This document shows, piece by piece, positions 46,615 through 55,146 of a stretch of 64,000 nucleotides of DNA. Position 1 is the first letter of the stretch. The number at the start of each line of letters is the position of its first letter. The DNA comes from Anaerolineales bacterium UBA5797 (GTDB lineage Bacteria; Chloroflexota; Anaerolineae; Anaerolineales; Villigracilaceae): contig DIDP01000008.1 in NCBI GenBank assembly GCA_002418205.1, positions 7,070-71,069 on the forward strand, read 5' to 3'. The notes beneath the pieces were generated by a model. The model was given only the letters and a program-made list of their open reading frames with translations, made no database searches and was not told the origin of the DNA. A program made the position numbers and the translations under genes.

Positions 46615-48678
46615 ATGCGTAATTTGTTGAAAGGTTTTAACCGGATTTTATCTTCGCGAGGAGTCCAACCGTACTTCTTTTTATTTGTTTTGATTTCTGC
46701 ATTTGGATTGGTGATCCTGTCCCTGGGAATTTATCAGGACGATTGGTTGTTTGTATATAACGCTTATGCGGTTGGCCCACACGGGCTTTGGGATTTCCTC
46801 AACGCGGATGGAACCCCGTTGGCAAGCGCAATGAATATCGCCCTTTTCTTCCTTCTGGGGGTGAAGCCGCTTCATTGGCATGTAGCAGCTTTGATTGCCC
46901 GCTGGTTGACCGTGATCATGTTTTGGATGGTTCTGCAACTGCTCTGGCCGTCCCGTGCGCGTGAGGGTTTCCTGGTCTCATTGATTTTTGCAGTACATCC
47001 ATTCTTTGTCTTGCAGCCTCTGTCGTTTACCTTCCTGCATGTCTGGCTGGGATATTTCTTTCTTGGACTTTCATTCTATTGGATGATTTTGTCCGTCCAG
47101 AAACCGGAAAAGTTTTGGTTATATCTGATTTTGTCCCTGGTCGCAGGGATTATCACGATCATCACGCTTGAATATTTTGCAGGACTCGAGTTTTTACGTC
47201 CATTCCTTCTCTGGATGGCTTTGCGTGATTTGGGAAAGGATAACAGGACGAGGTTGCTTCGAAGCCTTAAGTTATTCATTCCCTATCTGATTGTATTCGG
47301 AACGTATACATGGTGGCGGTTCTTTGTCTTTGCTCCACCAGTGGTACGCAATCATCCCGTGGGCATGGAAACGCTTCTCAGAGATCCGGTGGAAGGTGTC
47401 CGTTTGGTTATATCCAACCTGATTCCGGATGTTATATCGATTGTTGTTACCGCCTGGTATAAAATTTTGGATCCCGCGTTCCTGGATTTGACAGATCGCA
47501 GGAATCTGTTGTTCACAGCATTGGCCATCTTGGTTGGATGGGTGGTTTTTGTATTTTTAACCGGTCAGTTGATGGACAAGGGCGAAGACGACGGGAATGA
47601 CCACCTGCGTAAACTTTGGCGGAGGGAAGCATTTTGGCTCGCGCTGGCGATTATTGTCTTTGGCCTGATTCCTCCATATGTAGGCGGGTTGTACATAAAT
47701 GAAAAGAATCCCATGTGGAACAGTCGATTCGGACTTGCCTCCATGCTGGGTGCTTCAATGATTGTCGTGGTTCTGTGCGATAGTTTATTGCGGAGCGGCA
47801 GGGTTCGCTTTGCTGTGCTGGCTTTCTTGGTTGGGTTTTCGGTCAGTTATCATGCTCGTTACACTAATGAATTCCGATGGTCTTGGAACAAACAAACGAA
47901 TTTTTATCGTCAGTTGGTGCTTCGGATTCCAGACTTGAAACCGGGGTCTGCGATCATTGCTGATGGTGAGATACTCTATTACATGGGAGATTATCCGACA
48001 GCGTATGCCATAAATACGGTATACGCCGATCCCCAATCCGCATCAAGCAGGGAGGCTAATTATTGGTTTTTTGGCATCAGCACAAATTTTTCATCTGATC
48101 TTGATGAGTTTATGGGTGGGATGCCAATTGATGTCCAAAACCGATCCATCAATTTTCATGGGAACAGCAATACAAGTTTGATCATATCTTTTGAACCGGA
48201 GCAAGGACAATGTCTATATGTGATTCGTCCACAGGATTCGATGTTAAGAAATTTACCCCCTTTATTGAAAAATGCTGCGCATCTTTCCAATCTTGATCTT
48301 ATTGATGTAAATGCAAAATCTTCAAGTTCATTTCTTGATACGATCGGGGTGGATTACCCGATTGACTGGTGTACATATTATACAAAGGCGGATTTAGCCA
48401 GGCAGGAGGAAGACTGGACCAGGGTTGTTGATCTTTGGAATGAGTCCAAAATAAAGGGTTTTGAGCCTGACGCGTACTACGAATATTTCCTTTTTTTGGA
48501 TGGGTTTTATAATCTTGGGCAATGGGACAAAGCCGTCGAGCTATCATTTGAGGCTCAATCTAGATTTCCTATAGCTCGTCTGCCTCTCTGTGATTACTGG
48601 AATGCAATCCCTAAATCACCGGAACGTGAATCGAGCATATTGAGACTGGAGCCAAAGTTCAAATGCTTTGTACAATGA
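46615..48678 (+). CDS. GT-C-like multi-spanning membrane protein
   Basis: The 687-residue protein has an N-terminal membrane domain with about ten to twelve helices up to residue 430, then a soluble domain of about 250 residues. Just after the first helix comes LGIYQDDWLFVYN; an Asp-Asp pair in the first outer loop is typical of GT-C glycosyltransferases that use polyprenyl-phosphate sugars. The C-terminal part looks mixed alpha/beta, with helical repeats near the end (KADLARQEEDWTRVVDLWNE, FYNLGQWDKAVELSFEAQ) like TPR units. Function is inferred from topology and context only. It is the last gene of the AT-rich island. Confidence 0.65.
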   Translation: MRNLLKGFNRILSSRGVQPYFFLFVLISAFGLVILSLGIYQDDWLFVYNAYAVGPHGLWDFLNADGTPLASAMNIALFFLLGVKPLHWHVAALIARWLTVIMFWMVLQLLWPSRAREGFLVSLIFAVHPFFVLQPLSFTFLHVWLGYFFLGLSFYWMILSVQKPEKFWLYLILSLVAGIITIITLEYFAGLEFLRPFLLWMALRDLGKDNRTRLLRSLKLFIPYLIVFGTYTWWRFFVFAPPVVRNHPVGMETLLRDPVEGVRLVISNLIPDVISIVVTAWYKILDPAFLDLTDRRNLLFTALAILVGWVVFVFLTGQLMDKGEDDGNDHLRKLWRREAFWLALAIIVFGLIPPYVGGLYINEKNPMWNSRFGLASMLGASMIVVVLCDSLLRSGRVRFAVLAFLVGFSVSYHARYTNEFRWSWNKQTNFYRQLVLRIPDLKPGSAIIADGEILYYMGDYPTAYAINTVYADPQSASSREANYWFFGISTNFSSDLDEFMGGMPIDVQNRSINFHGNSNTSLIISFEPEQGQCLYVIRPQDSMLRNLPPLLKNAAHLSNLDLIDVNAKSSSSFLDTIGVDYPIDWCTYYTKADLARQEEDWTRVVDLWNESKIKGFEPDAYYEYFLFLDGFYNLGQWDKAVELSFEAQSRFPIARLPLCDYWNAIPKSPERESSILRLEPKFKCFVQ

Positions 48679-48756
48679 ATTGGTTGGTTGCCAGCCATCA
48701 TTTTTCCGATTTTGGTCTGTTCCACGTTTGTAAGTAGACATCGAACTACCATGAAG

Positions 48757-48769
48757 CGAGTGGTAAAAT
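48757..48769 (+). promoter_or_regulatory. extended -10 box before second GT2 gene
   Basis: CGAGTGGTAAAAT contains TGG-TAAAAT and ends nine bases before ATG 48779. No ribosome site is present, so the message may be leaderless. Confidence 0.5.
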
Positions 48770-48778
48770 GGACGTCCT

Positions 48779-49726
48779 ATGTCCCCCGGAAAATCCAAAT
48801 TGAAGGTTGACCTGGTCATCCCGGTGTTTAACGAATCCGGGGTCGTCGAGCAGACCTACGCGGCCGTCTGCGCTGTGATCGACCGCCTGCCGTACCGGTT
48901 CAACATCTATTACGTGGATGACGGTTCGACGGATGGCACGCCTGATTTGATCGCTGCTCTGGCGAAAAAGGATGAACGGATCATCCTGCTGGAACTGGCG
49001 CGCAATTTTGGTCATCAAGCCGCGTTGAGCGCGGGACTCGATGCCTCACAAGGCGATTTTGTTATCTCGATGGATGCGGACGGACAGCATCCGCCTGAGA
49101 TGATAGAGCAGATGCTCGAACTCCTTGCACAGGGATATGACATCGTCCAGGCGCAGCGCATCGAAGAGGAGCAGGTGCTTTCCTTCAAGCGGATCACCTC
49201 CTCAGCGTTTTATGGTTTGATCAACCGGATCAGCGGCACGCAGATCGCGCCCGGCGCGGCGGATTTTCGCGGCATGAGCCGTCAGGCGGTGGATGCCGTG
49301 AAATCCATGCCCGAGTATCATCGTTTCCTGCGCGGCATGGTCTCATGGATCGGATATAGAAGCGTCATTCTGCCGTATCATGAAGCGGGGCGCGTGAGCG
49401 GGAAGTCGAAATACTCGCTCGGGAAAATGTTCCGCCTGGCGATGGATGCGATCTTTTCCTTTTCGTTGATGCCGCTTTACATCGGATTGAGCGCAGGCGG
49501 AATCTTCTTCTGCCTCGCCGCGCTTGAGATGATCTACGTGCTGTCGTTTTGGGTCAAGGGCGATACCTCCACCCTCGCGCCCGGCTGGAGTTCGCTCATG
49601 TTCGTCATCCTGATCGCCAGCGGCATGTTGATGATCCTGCTTGGGTTTATCGGAATCTATGTCGGTTACATTTTTCAGGAGGTCAAGAAACGACCCGTGT
49701 ATTTGCTCAAGAAGGAAGGAAAATGA
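48779..49726 (+). CDS. GT2 glycosyltransferase (polyprenyl-phosphate sugar synthase type)
   Basis: The 315-residue protein has the GT2 core VDLVIPVFNESGVVEQTYAA, YYVDDGSTDGTPDLI and SMDADGQHPPEMIEQMLE with the DxD motif, then QAQRIEEEQVLSFKRITSSA. Two C-terminal membrane helices follow (MPLYIGLSAGGIFFCLAALE, LMFVILIASGMLMILLGFIG). This is the GtrB/ArnC/DPM1 type that moves a hexose from a nucleotide sugar to undecaprenyl phosphate. Codon use returns to the GC-rich norm of the window. It overlaps the histidine phosphatase gene by four bases. Confidence 0.9.
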   Translation: MSPGKSKLKVDLVIPVFNESGVVEQTYAAVCAVIDRLPYRFNIYYVDDGSTDGTPDLIAALAKKDERIILLELARNFGHQAALSAGLDASQGDFVISMDADGQHPPEMIEQMLELLAQGYDIVQAQRIEEEQVLSFKRITSSAFYGLINRISGTQIAPGAADFRGMSRQAVDAVKSMPEYHRFLRGMVSWIGYRSVILPYHEAGRVSGKSKYSLGKMFRLAMDAIFSFSLMPLYIGLSAGGIFFCLAALEMIYVLSFWVKGDTSTLAPGWSSLMFVILIASGMLMILLGFIGIYVGYIFQEVKKRPVYLLKKEGK

Positions 49727-50370
49727 GTTCGCCGGACAAGCCCATTTATCAATTTGTTTTTTTACGTCACGGAGAATCGGTGGGGAATGCTGAAGCGCGC
49801 TGGCAGGGACAATCGGATTATCCGCTAACGGATAAGGGACGTGACCAGGCGCGGAAACTGGCAAAAAGATGGAAGTCTGAAAACCTGAAATTCGACCTGG
49901 TGATCTCCAGCCCGTTGGTGCGTGCCAAGGAAACGGCGGAGATCATCGCCTCGGCATTGGACGTCAAATTGGAGACCGACCCGATCTGGCTGGAACGCGC
50001 CATCGGGGAGATGGAAGGCTTGACCGCTGAGGAGGTCCGCCTGAAACCAAGGCCGCCCTATACGACCCCTTTCGACTCCATCGGCGGCGATGGGGAGGGT
50101 GATTGGGCGTTATACCTGCGGGCGGGTCGGGCACTGCACCAATTGCTGCAACGGATCCCTGGCAGTTATCTGATCGTTTCCCATGGTGGATTATTGAACC
50201 AGTTGATGAACGCGGTCACTGGGGTGGCGCCGCATGCCGACCCTTCGGGTGTGCGCTTCCGGTTCGAGAATACCGCCTTCGCCCGCGTCGTTTATCATCC
50301 CCATCTGCACCGCTGGAACATCGACGCGGTGAACGATCGCGCTCATCTCAAATCCACGGATCAAGAGTAG
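49723..50370 (+). CDS. histidine phosphatase family protein
   Basis: The protein of 215 residues has the phosphohistidine motif FVFLRHGESVGNAEARWQG, the partner SSPLVRAKETAEI, the acid in LERAIGEMEGLT and the second His in LIVSHGGLLNQL. It is therefore probably active as a phosphatase or a phosphoglycerate-mutase-like enzyme. The ATG at 49723 overlaps the GT2 stop (ATGA) and has GAAGGAAGG upstream. The substrate is unknown; coupling to a polyprenyl-sugar synthase would fit a phosphosugar or lipid phosphate. Confidence 0.88.
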   Translation: MSSPDKPIYQFVFLRHGESVGNAEARWQGQSDYPLTDKGRDQARKLAKRWKSENLKFDLVISSPLVRAKETAEIIASALDVKLETDPIWLERAIGEMEGLTAEEVRLKPRPPYTTPFDSIGGDGEGDWALYLRAGRALHQLLQRIPGSYLIVSHGGLLNQLMNAVTGVAPHADPSGVRFRFENTAFARVVYHPHLHRWNIDAVNDRAHLKSTDQE

Positions 50371-50412
50371 AACATGGCATTGTCTGAAACCTCCAGTTCC
50401 ATAAACGGAAAG

Positions 50413-51480
50413 ATGAAAGTGCTGACCTTCGGCGCGGGGGCGATCGGGACATACATCGGCGGGAGCCTTGCACTGGCGGGGCATCAGGTCGTTTTTGTGG
50501 AACCGCAAAAGGTTGTGGATGAGTTGCGCGAACGCGGCTTGCGCCTGGATCTGACATTGGATGCGAGGCGTAAAACAAAGGATGCCTTCCGGTTGCCAGC
50601 CTCCGCTTTTGTGATCGTTGCCTCACTGGAGGAAGCGCTTCGTTACGGACCCTTCGACGTGGCTCTGTTTGCCCTGAAATCCTACGACACCCGGACCGCT
50701 TTGGAGGGGCTCAAACCCTTCGCGGACAAAATGCCGCCGATCCTGTGCCTGTCGAATGGGGTATCCAATGAGCCGGCGATCGCCGAAGCACTGGGGCAGG
50801 ACAAGGTCATCCACGGCACAGTGACATCCGCCATTGGGCGGCGCGGCGCGGGCGATGTTGTGCTCGAGCGTTTGCGCGGCATGGGCGTTGCAAAGGGACA
50901 TCCGCTTTCAGAAAAACTGAACAAGGCATTGGACAAGGCGTTTCTCAACTCGCGACTCTATGAGGACGCGGCTTCGATGAAATGGTCGAAGATGCTGACC
51001 AACCTGCTTGCGAACCCGACCTCCGCCATTCTGGATATGACCGCCGCCCAGGTCTTTGCCAACAATGATTTATATAAGCTCGAGATCGACATGCTGAAGG
51101 AATGTCTCGCGGTGATGGAGGCGCAGGGGCTTGAAGTCGTTGACCTGCCTGGCACGCCGGTCCGCGCGCTGGCATTTGCGACGAAACTGCCGTTATGGCT
51201 GTCGAAGCCGCTGCTTGGTCGAGCCGCGGGCGCGGGGCGCGGCGCCAAGATGCCATCCTTTCACATTGACCTGCATTCCGGGCGCGGTAAAAGCGAAGTG
51301 GAATATCTGCATGGCGAAGTGGTGCGGGCGGGCGAGAAATGCGATGTGCCCACCCCCGTCAATAAAGTATTGACCGAGACCCTGATGGCGTTGACGAACG
51401 GGGAGATTCCGCTGGAGGAGTTCGCTCATCAGCCTGAAAAATTATTGTCGAATGTCGAAGGTGGAAGATCAAAAGTTTGA
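50413..51480 (+). CDS. 2-dehydropantoate 2-reductase family protein
   Basis: The N-terminus MKVLTFGAGAIGTYIGGSLA is the ApbA/PanE NADP-binding loop. Later conserved parts are VALFALKSYDTRTALEGLKP, LCLSNGVSNEPAIAEALG, and KWSKMLTNLLANPTSAILDM, which holds the catalytic Lys and Asn. PanE reduces ketopantoate in pantothenate synthesis, but the family has many members with other substrates. At 355 residues it is slightly long. The start at 50413 has GGAAAG upstream; 50374 is an alternative. It follows the phosphatase gene by about 40 bases. Confidence 0.82.
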   Translation: MKVLTFGAGAIGTYIGGSLALAGHQVVFVEPQKVVDELRERGLRLDLTLDARRKTKDAFRLPASAFVIVASLEEALRYGPFDVALFALKSYDTRTALEGLKPFADKMPPILCLSNGVSNEPAIAEALGQDKVIHGTVTSAIGRRGAGDVVLERLRGMGVAKGHPLSEKLNKALDKAFLNSRLYEDAASMKWSKMLTNLLANPTSAILDMTAAQVFANNDLYKLEIDMLKECLAVMEAQGLEVVDLPGTPVRALAFATKLPLWLSKPLLGRAAGAGRGAKMPSFHIDLHSGRGKSEVEYLHGEVVRAGEKCDVPTPVNKVLTETLMALTNGEIPLEEFAHQPEKLLSNVEGGRSKV

Positions 51481-51531
51481 TGCTGGCCTGACCTTGCACG
51501 TTCGACCTGTGATGTTTTACAAGATCGGATT

Positions 51532-53235
51532 ATGAATAAAAAGATAAATGTTGTTTCCCCTCGAACCGAAGTCGAAATTTTTCTGCCCGATGGACGCGTA
51601 TTGTCGGGTCCGCGCGGGGCGATGGTGGGGGAGTTCCTCGCGGAGCTCGAACACGACTCGCCATTTGTCGGTGCAATTGTCAATGGTGATCTGCGCGAGT
51701 TGACCTATCCCATCCAGATCGAATCACAGGTACAACCGGTGACGATTTCCGATCCGGACGGCGCGCGCATCTACCGTCGTTCGTTGACGTTTCTGTTGGA
51801 GATGGCGTTCACCGATCTGTTCCCGGACGGCACGTTGTTCGTGGATCATTCGGTCGCGTCAGGCGGGTATTACTGTCAGGTGACCGGGCGCGGGCAATTG
51901 TCAGAGTCCGAGATCGAAGCGCTGAAAATCCACATGCAAGAGCTGATCGACGCGGACCTGCCATTCGAACGGAACGAAGTCCCGTTGCAGGAAGCCATCG
52001 AATACTTCCAGTCACGCGGCTATGAGGACAAGGTCCATTTGCTGAAATTCCGCAAAAAGAATTACCTCACCCTGTATCGGCTTGGCGAGCGTATGGATTA
52101 TCACCACGGCTACATGGTCCCCTCCACGGGATATTTGCGCATGTTCGACCTCGTCCCGACGGAGGGCGGCTTCACACTGCGGTATCCGCGCCGGCACAAT
52201 CCCAACGAGATCATGCCAATGCCCGAATACCCGAAACTGCTTTCGGCGTTCAAACAATATGGCGGCTGGCTGACGCGTCTTGGGATCGATAATGTGGGTT
52301 CGTTGAATGAAGCCATCGAAAGCGGGCGCGTGGACGAGATCGTTCTGGTCTCGGAGGCGTTCCACGAGCAGAACCTTTCGGATATTGCCCGCATTGTTGC
52401 GGAACAACTCGATAAGAGTCGGTTGATCTTTATTGCAGGTCCTTCGTCTTCGGGCAAGACGACCTTTTCAAAACGTCTCACCATTCAACTGCTCGCGTTG
52501 GGCATTTCCCCATTCCCGTTGGAGCTTGACAATTATTTTCTCGACCGTGACAAGACGCCACTCGGCGAGGACGGCAAACCCGATTTCGAAACCATCGATG
52601 CGCTCGATCTGCCTCTCCTGTGGGATCAGTTGCCGCGTCTGATCCGGGGAGAAGAGGTCCAGTTGCCGCGCTACAACTTCAAGTCCGGGAAGAGCGAGGC
52701 GGGTCATACCATCCAGTTGAAACGCGGACAGCCGATCATCCTGGAGGGCATCCACGGCATGGACCCGCGACTCATCCCGGAGAGTTTGAGCGGCGAGGCA
52801 TTCCGGATCTACGTCTCGGCTCTGACTCAATTGAACCTGGACCGCCACAACCGCGTCTCCACCACCGACACCCGACTCATGCGCCGCATCGTGCGCGATG
52901 CGCGCGAGCGCGGTTATAACGCCGCACATACCATCCGTCACTGGGAGTCAGTGCGGCGCGGCGAGAAGCGGCATATTTTTCCGTTTCAGGAGAACGCGGA
53001 TGTGATGTTCAATTCCGCGCTGGCATATGAAATGGCGGCGCTCAAACCGTTTGCCGAACCGCTGTTGCGACAGGTGCCGCATGGCACGCCGGAATACATC
53101 GAAGCCAAGCGCCTGCTGGCGTTCCTGGAGTGGTTCCTGCCGCTGGATATGAATCTCGTGCCCGATAATTCGTTATTGCGGGAGTTTTTGGGCGGCTCGA
53201 TCCTGAAGAATTTTACAGTGTGGAAGAATAAGTAA
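51532..53235 (+). CDS. nucleoside kinase with TGS and ThrRS-like N-terminus
   Basis: The N-terminal TGS-like domain (VEIFLPDGRVLSGPRGAMVG) is followed by a segment like the threonyl-tRNA synthetase second domain (LFVDHSVASGGYYCQVTGRG) and a C-terminal uridine-kinase/PRK domain with P-loop IFIAGPSSSGKTTFSKRL and LDNYFLDRDKTPLGEDGKPD. Such fusions are annotated as nucleoside kinases; the physiological substrate is not settled. The protein has 567 residues. The start at ATG 51532 has no strong ribosome site. It lies convergent to the VIT1 gene, with five bases between stops. Confidence 0.85.
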   Translation: MNKKINVVSPRTEVEIFLPDGRVLSGPRGAMVGEFLAELEHDSPFVGAIVNGDLRELTYPIQIESQVQPVTISDPDGARIYRRSLTFLLEMAFTDLFPDGTLFVDHSVASGGYYCQVTGRGQLSESEIEALKIHMQELIDADLPFERNEVPLQEAIEYFQSRGYEDKVHLLKFRKKNYLTLYRLGERMDYHHGYMVPSTGYLRMFDLVPTEGGFTLRYPRRHNPNEIMPMPEYPKLLSAFKQYGGWLTRLGIDNVGSLNEAIESGRVDEIVLVSEAFHEQNLSDIARIVAEQLDKSRLIFIAGPSSSGKTTFSKRLTIQLLALGISPFPLELDNYFLDRDKTPLGEDGKPDFETIDALDLPLLWDQLPRLIRGEEVQLPRYNFKSGKSEAGHTIQLKRGQPIILEGIHGMDPRLIPESLSGEAFRIYVSALTQLNLDRHNRVSTTDTRLMRRIVRDARERGYNAAHTIRHWESVRRGEKRHIFPFQENADVMFNSALAYEMAALKPFAEPLLRQVPHGTPEYIEAKRLLAFLEWFLPLDMNLVPDNSLLREFLGGSILKNFTVWKNK

Positions 53236-53240
53236 TTGCC

Positions 53241-53996
53241 TCACGGCACCGTCGGTACCTTGAAGATCAACCCGACTACATAACCCGCCAGCGCGCTGAT
53301 CGTGCCGATGATCGCCATTTCCAGCCCGCTGCGGAAGGGCTTGCCCACGGTGACGCGGGCTTTGTACACGCCGACGATGAACAGGGTCAGGGCGGCGATG
53401 ACGATCGAGAGTCCGATGCTCAGGTTCACGGTCCAGAAGAAGAACGGAAAGAGGGGGATGAACGAGCCGATCAGCGCGGAGAATCCCACCAACAGCGCGG
53501 AGTTCAGCGCCCTGGATTTTTCAGGCGGGGTCAATTGGAACTCCTCGGACATCATCACGTTGACCCACACATCCGGGTTGGAGGTGATGACATCCACGAT
53601 CTTTTCAAGCGTTTCGCCTTCGAACCCTTTTTTGCGATAGATATCGCGGATCTCCTCGACCTCCACATCCGGCGCGAGGTGGATGTGACGATATTCGCGT
53701 TCGCGTTCGCTGTGATAGAGGTCGTTTTCCGCAAGGGTTGAGGTGTAGGCGACCGCGCCCATCGAAATGGATTCCGCAAAGGTCGCCGCGAGACCCGCCG
53801 CGATGACGATGCGGGAGTCTGCGGTTGCAGCGGCAACACCGAGGATGACGCCGAGCACGTTGACCAGTCCATCCTGCCCGCCGAGGATCACATCCGATAA
53901 ACGAAATTCACCATGATGAGGATCATGGTGGTCATGCAGGCGCACCTGTTCTATGATCTTGCCGTGCCCCTGTTCTGCATTTGTCATAATATTCAC
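53241..53996 (-). CDS. VIT1/CCC1-type iron or manganese transporter
   Basis: The 251-residue protein matches the VIT1/CCC1 family: FRLSDVILGGQDGLVNVLGV in helix 1, AATFAESISMGAVAYTSTLA in helix 2 with the conserved Glu and Met, the acidic cytoplasmic loop (DVEVEEIRDIYRKKGFEGET) that binds metal, and three more helices (GFSALIGSFIPLFPFFFW and after). The start codon is GTG at 53996 or ATG at 53987. The N-terminus is His-rich (RLHDHHDPHHGEF). It follows the CDF transporter gene by 26 bases, so the pair forms a metal-homeostasis operon. Fe2+ or Mn2+ export is likely. Confidence 0.88.
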   Translation of the reverse strand: MNIMTNAEQGHGKIIEQVRLHDHHDPHHGEFRLSDVILGGQDGLVNVLGVILGVAAATADSRIVIAAGLAATFAESISMGAVAYTSTLAENDLYHSEREREYRHIHLAPDVEVEEIRDIYRKKGFEGETLEKIVDVITSNPDVWVNVMMSEEFQLTPPEKSRALNSALLVGFSALIGSFIPLFPFFFWTVNLSIGLSIVIAALTLFIVGVYKARVTVGKPFRSGLEMAIIGTISALAGYVVGLIFKVPTVP

Positions 53997-54022
53997 TGCT
54001 TTCTGATTTGCACTGGGTTGTT

Positions 54023-54961
54023 TTATCGATCCAGATATATGTCGTCCATGGAGATTTCATCCTCGGCAGGCTCGAGGTGGGTAAAGACCGTGACCGCGCC
54101 TCCCAATGCAACGCGGATTTCGTTCTCGAAATCCTCCACGATGTGGTGCGCGTCATGGACGGAGGTATCGCCGGGGACGAGTACATGCACCGAGATGAAC
54201 CTGCGCGCCGCGGCTTGACGTGTGCGCAGCGCATGGAAGTCTACACCCTTTTCACGGTATTTTGCCATGATCCCCTGGATCAACTCCTGTTCCTGTTCCG
54301 GCAGCGCTTCATCCATGAGTCCCGAGACGGAGCGGCGAATGAGCTGGAAACCAGTCCACAGGATGTTGAGGGCAACGATGATGGCGACGATGGGGTCAAG
54401 GCTGTGAAAGCCTGTGAACCCCGCGATCGCAACGCCTCCGATCACTCCAACGGAGGTCCACACATCGGTCAGGAGGTGGTGCGCATCCGCTTCGAGCGTG
54501 ATGGATCTGCGCTTCCTGCCTTCGTTCATTAGAATGCGCGCCACGAAGAAGTTTATGGCAGACGCCGCGACGGAAACAGCCAGACCGATGCCCAATTGTT
54601 CCAGCGGGCGCGGATTAAGCAGTCTTTGGATGGCGGTAACGATAATCCCGATGGCTGCACCAAAGATCAGGATGCCCTCGGTGACGCTGGAAAAGTATTC
54701 GGCTTTGCTGTGCCCGTAAACATGGTTGTGATCTGCCGGACGCGCCGCGATGATCAGCATGGTCAATGCCATGAGGGCACCCGCCAGGTTGACCAGCGAC
54801 TCAATGGCATCGGACAACAGACCGACGGAACCTGTCAGGAAGTATGCGCCCGCCTTGAGCGCGATGGTCAGGATCGCCGCACCAATGGACAGCCAGGCGA
54901 ATTTTGTGAGGGAGGCGCGGTCCTGCATTAGATCATTCCGATTGATTTGTTGTTGCGTCAT
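54023..54961 (-). CDS. cation diffusion facilitator transporter
   Basis: The protein has the CDF fold: GSVGLLSDAIESLVNLAGAL in helix 2 with the DxxxS/N metal site, HNHVYGHSKAEYFSS after helix 3, and EADAHHLLTDVWTSVGVIGG in helix 5 with the H-x3-D site. A cytoplasmic ferredoxin-like domain ends the protein (FHALRTRQAAARRFISVHVL, HIVEDFENEI). The metal may be Zn, Fe or Mn. The ATG at 54961 lacks a ribosome site but a TATCAT box lies six bases upstream, as in other leaderless genes here. Length is 312 residues. Confidence 0.9.
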   Translation of the reverse strand: MTQQQINRNDLMQDRASLTKFAWLSIGAAILTIALKAGAYFLTGSVGLLSDAIESLVNLAGALMALTMLIIAARPADHNHVYGHSKAEYFSSVTEGILIFGAAIGIIVTAIQRLLNPRPLEQLGIGLAVSVAASAINFFVARILMNEGRKRRSITLEADAHHLLTDVWTSVGVIGGVAIAGFTGFHSLDPIVAIIVALNILWTGFQLIRRSVSGLMDEALPEQEQELIQGIMAKYREKGVDFHALRTRQAAARRFISVHVLVPGDTSVHDAHHIVEDFENEIRVALGGAVTVFTHLEPAEDEISMDDIYLDR

Positions 54962-55093
54962 GCGGTTATGATACTTGCGCCAGGTTGGATTGAGAATGGA
55001 CAAAAGTCACAATCCAGTGAAAGAGGGGCAGCGATGAATCTGTTCCGTTGGTTTCCAAAGCGGATAACACGATTCGACTTTACCACATTTCGT

Positions 55094-55139
55094 TACCCTT
55101 AAGGGTACGATGTCAGCACTGACAGTTCTGACATATAAT
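55094..55139 (+). promoter_or_regulatory. two dyads and -10 box before the FAD oxidoreductase gene
   Basis: TACCCTTAAGGGTA (55094-55107) is a perfect 14-bp palindrome. TGTCAG-CA-CTGACA (55111-55124) is a second perfect dyad, and another CTGACA at 55128-55133 repeats its right arm. The -10 TATAAT (55134-55139) follows directly, seven bases before the ATG. The layout is that of a repressor site over the -35 region. Confidence 0.6.
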
Positions 55140-55146
55140 CCTTACA

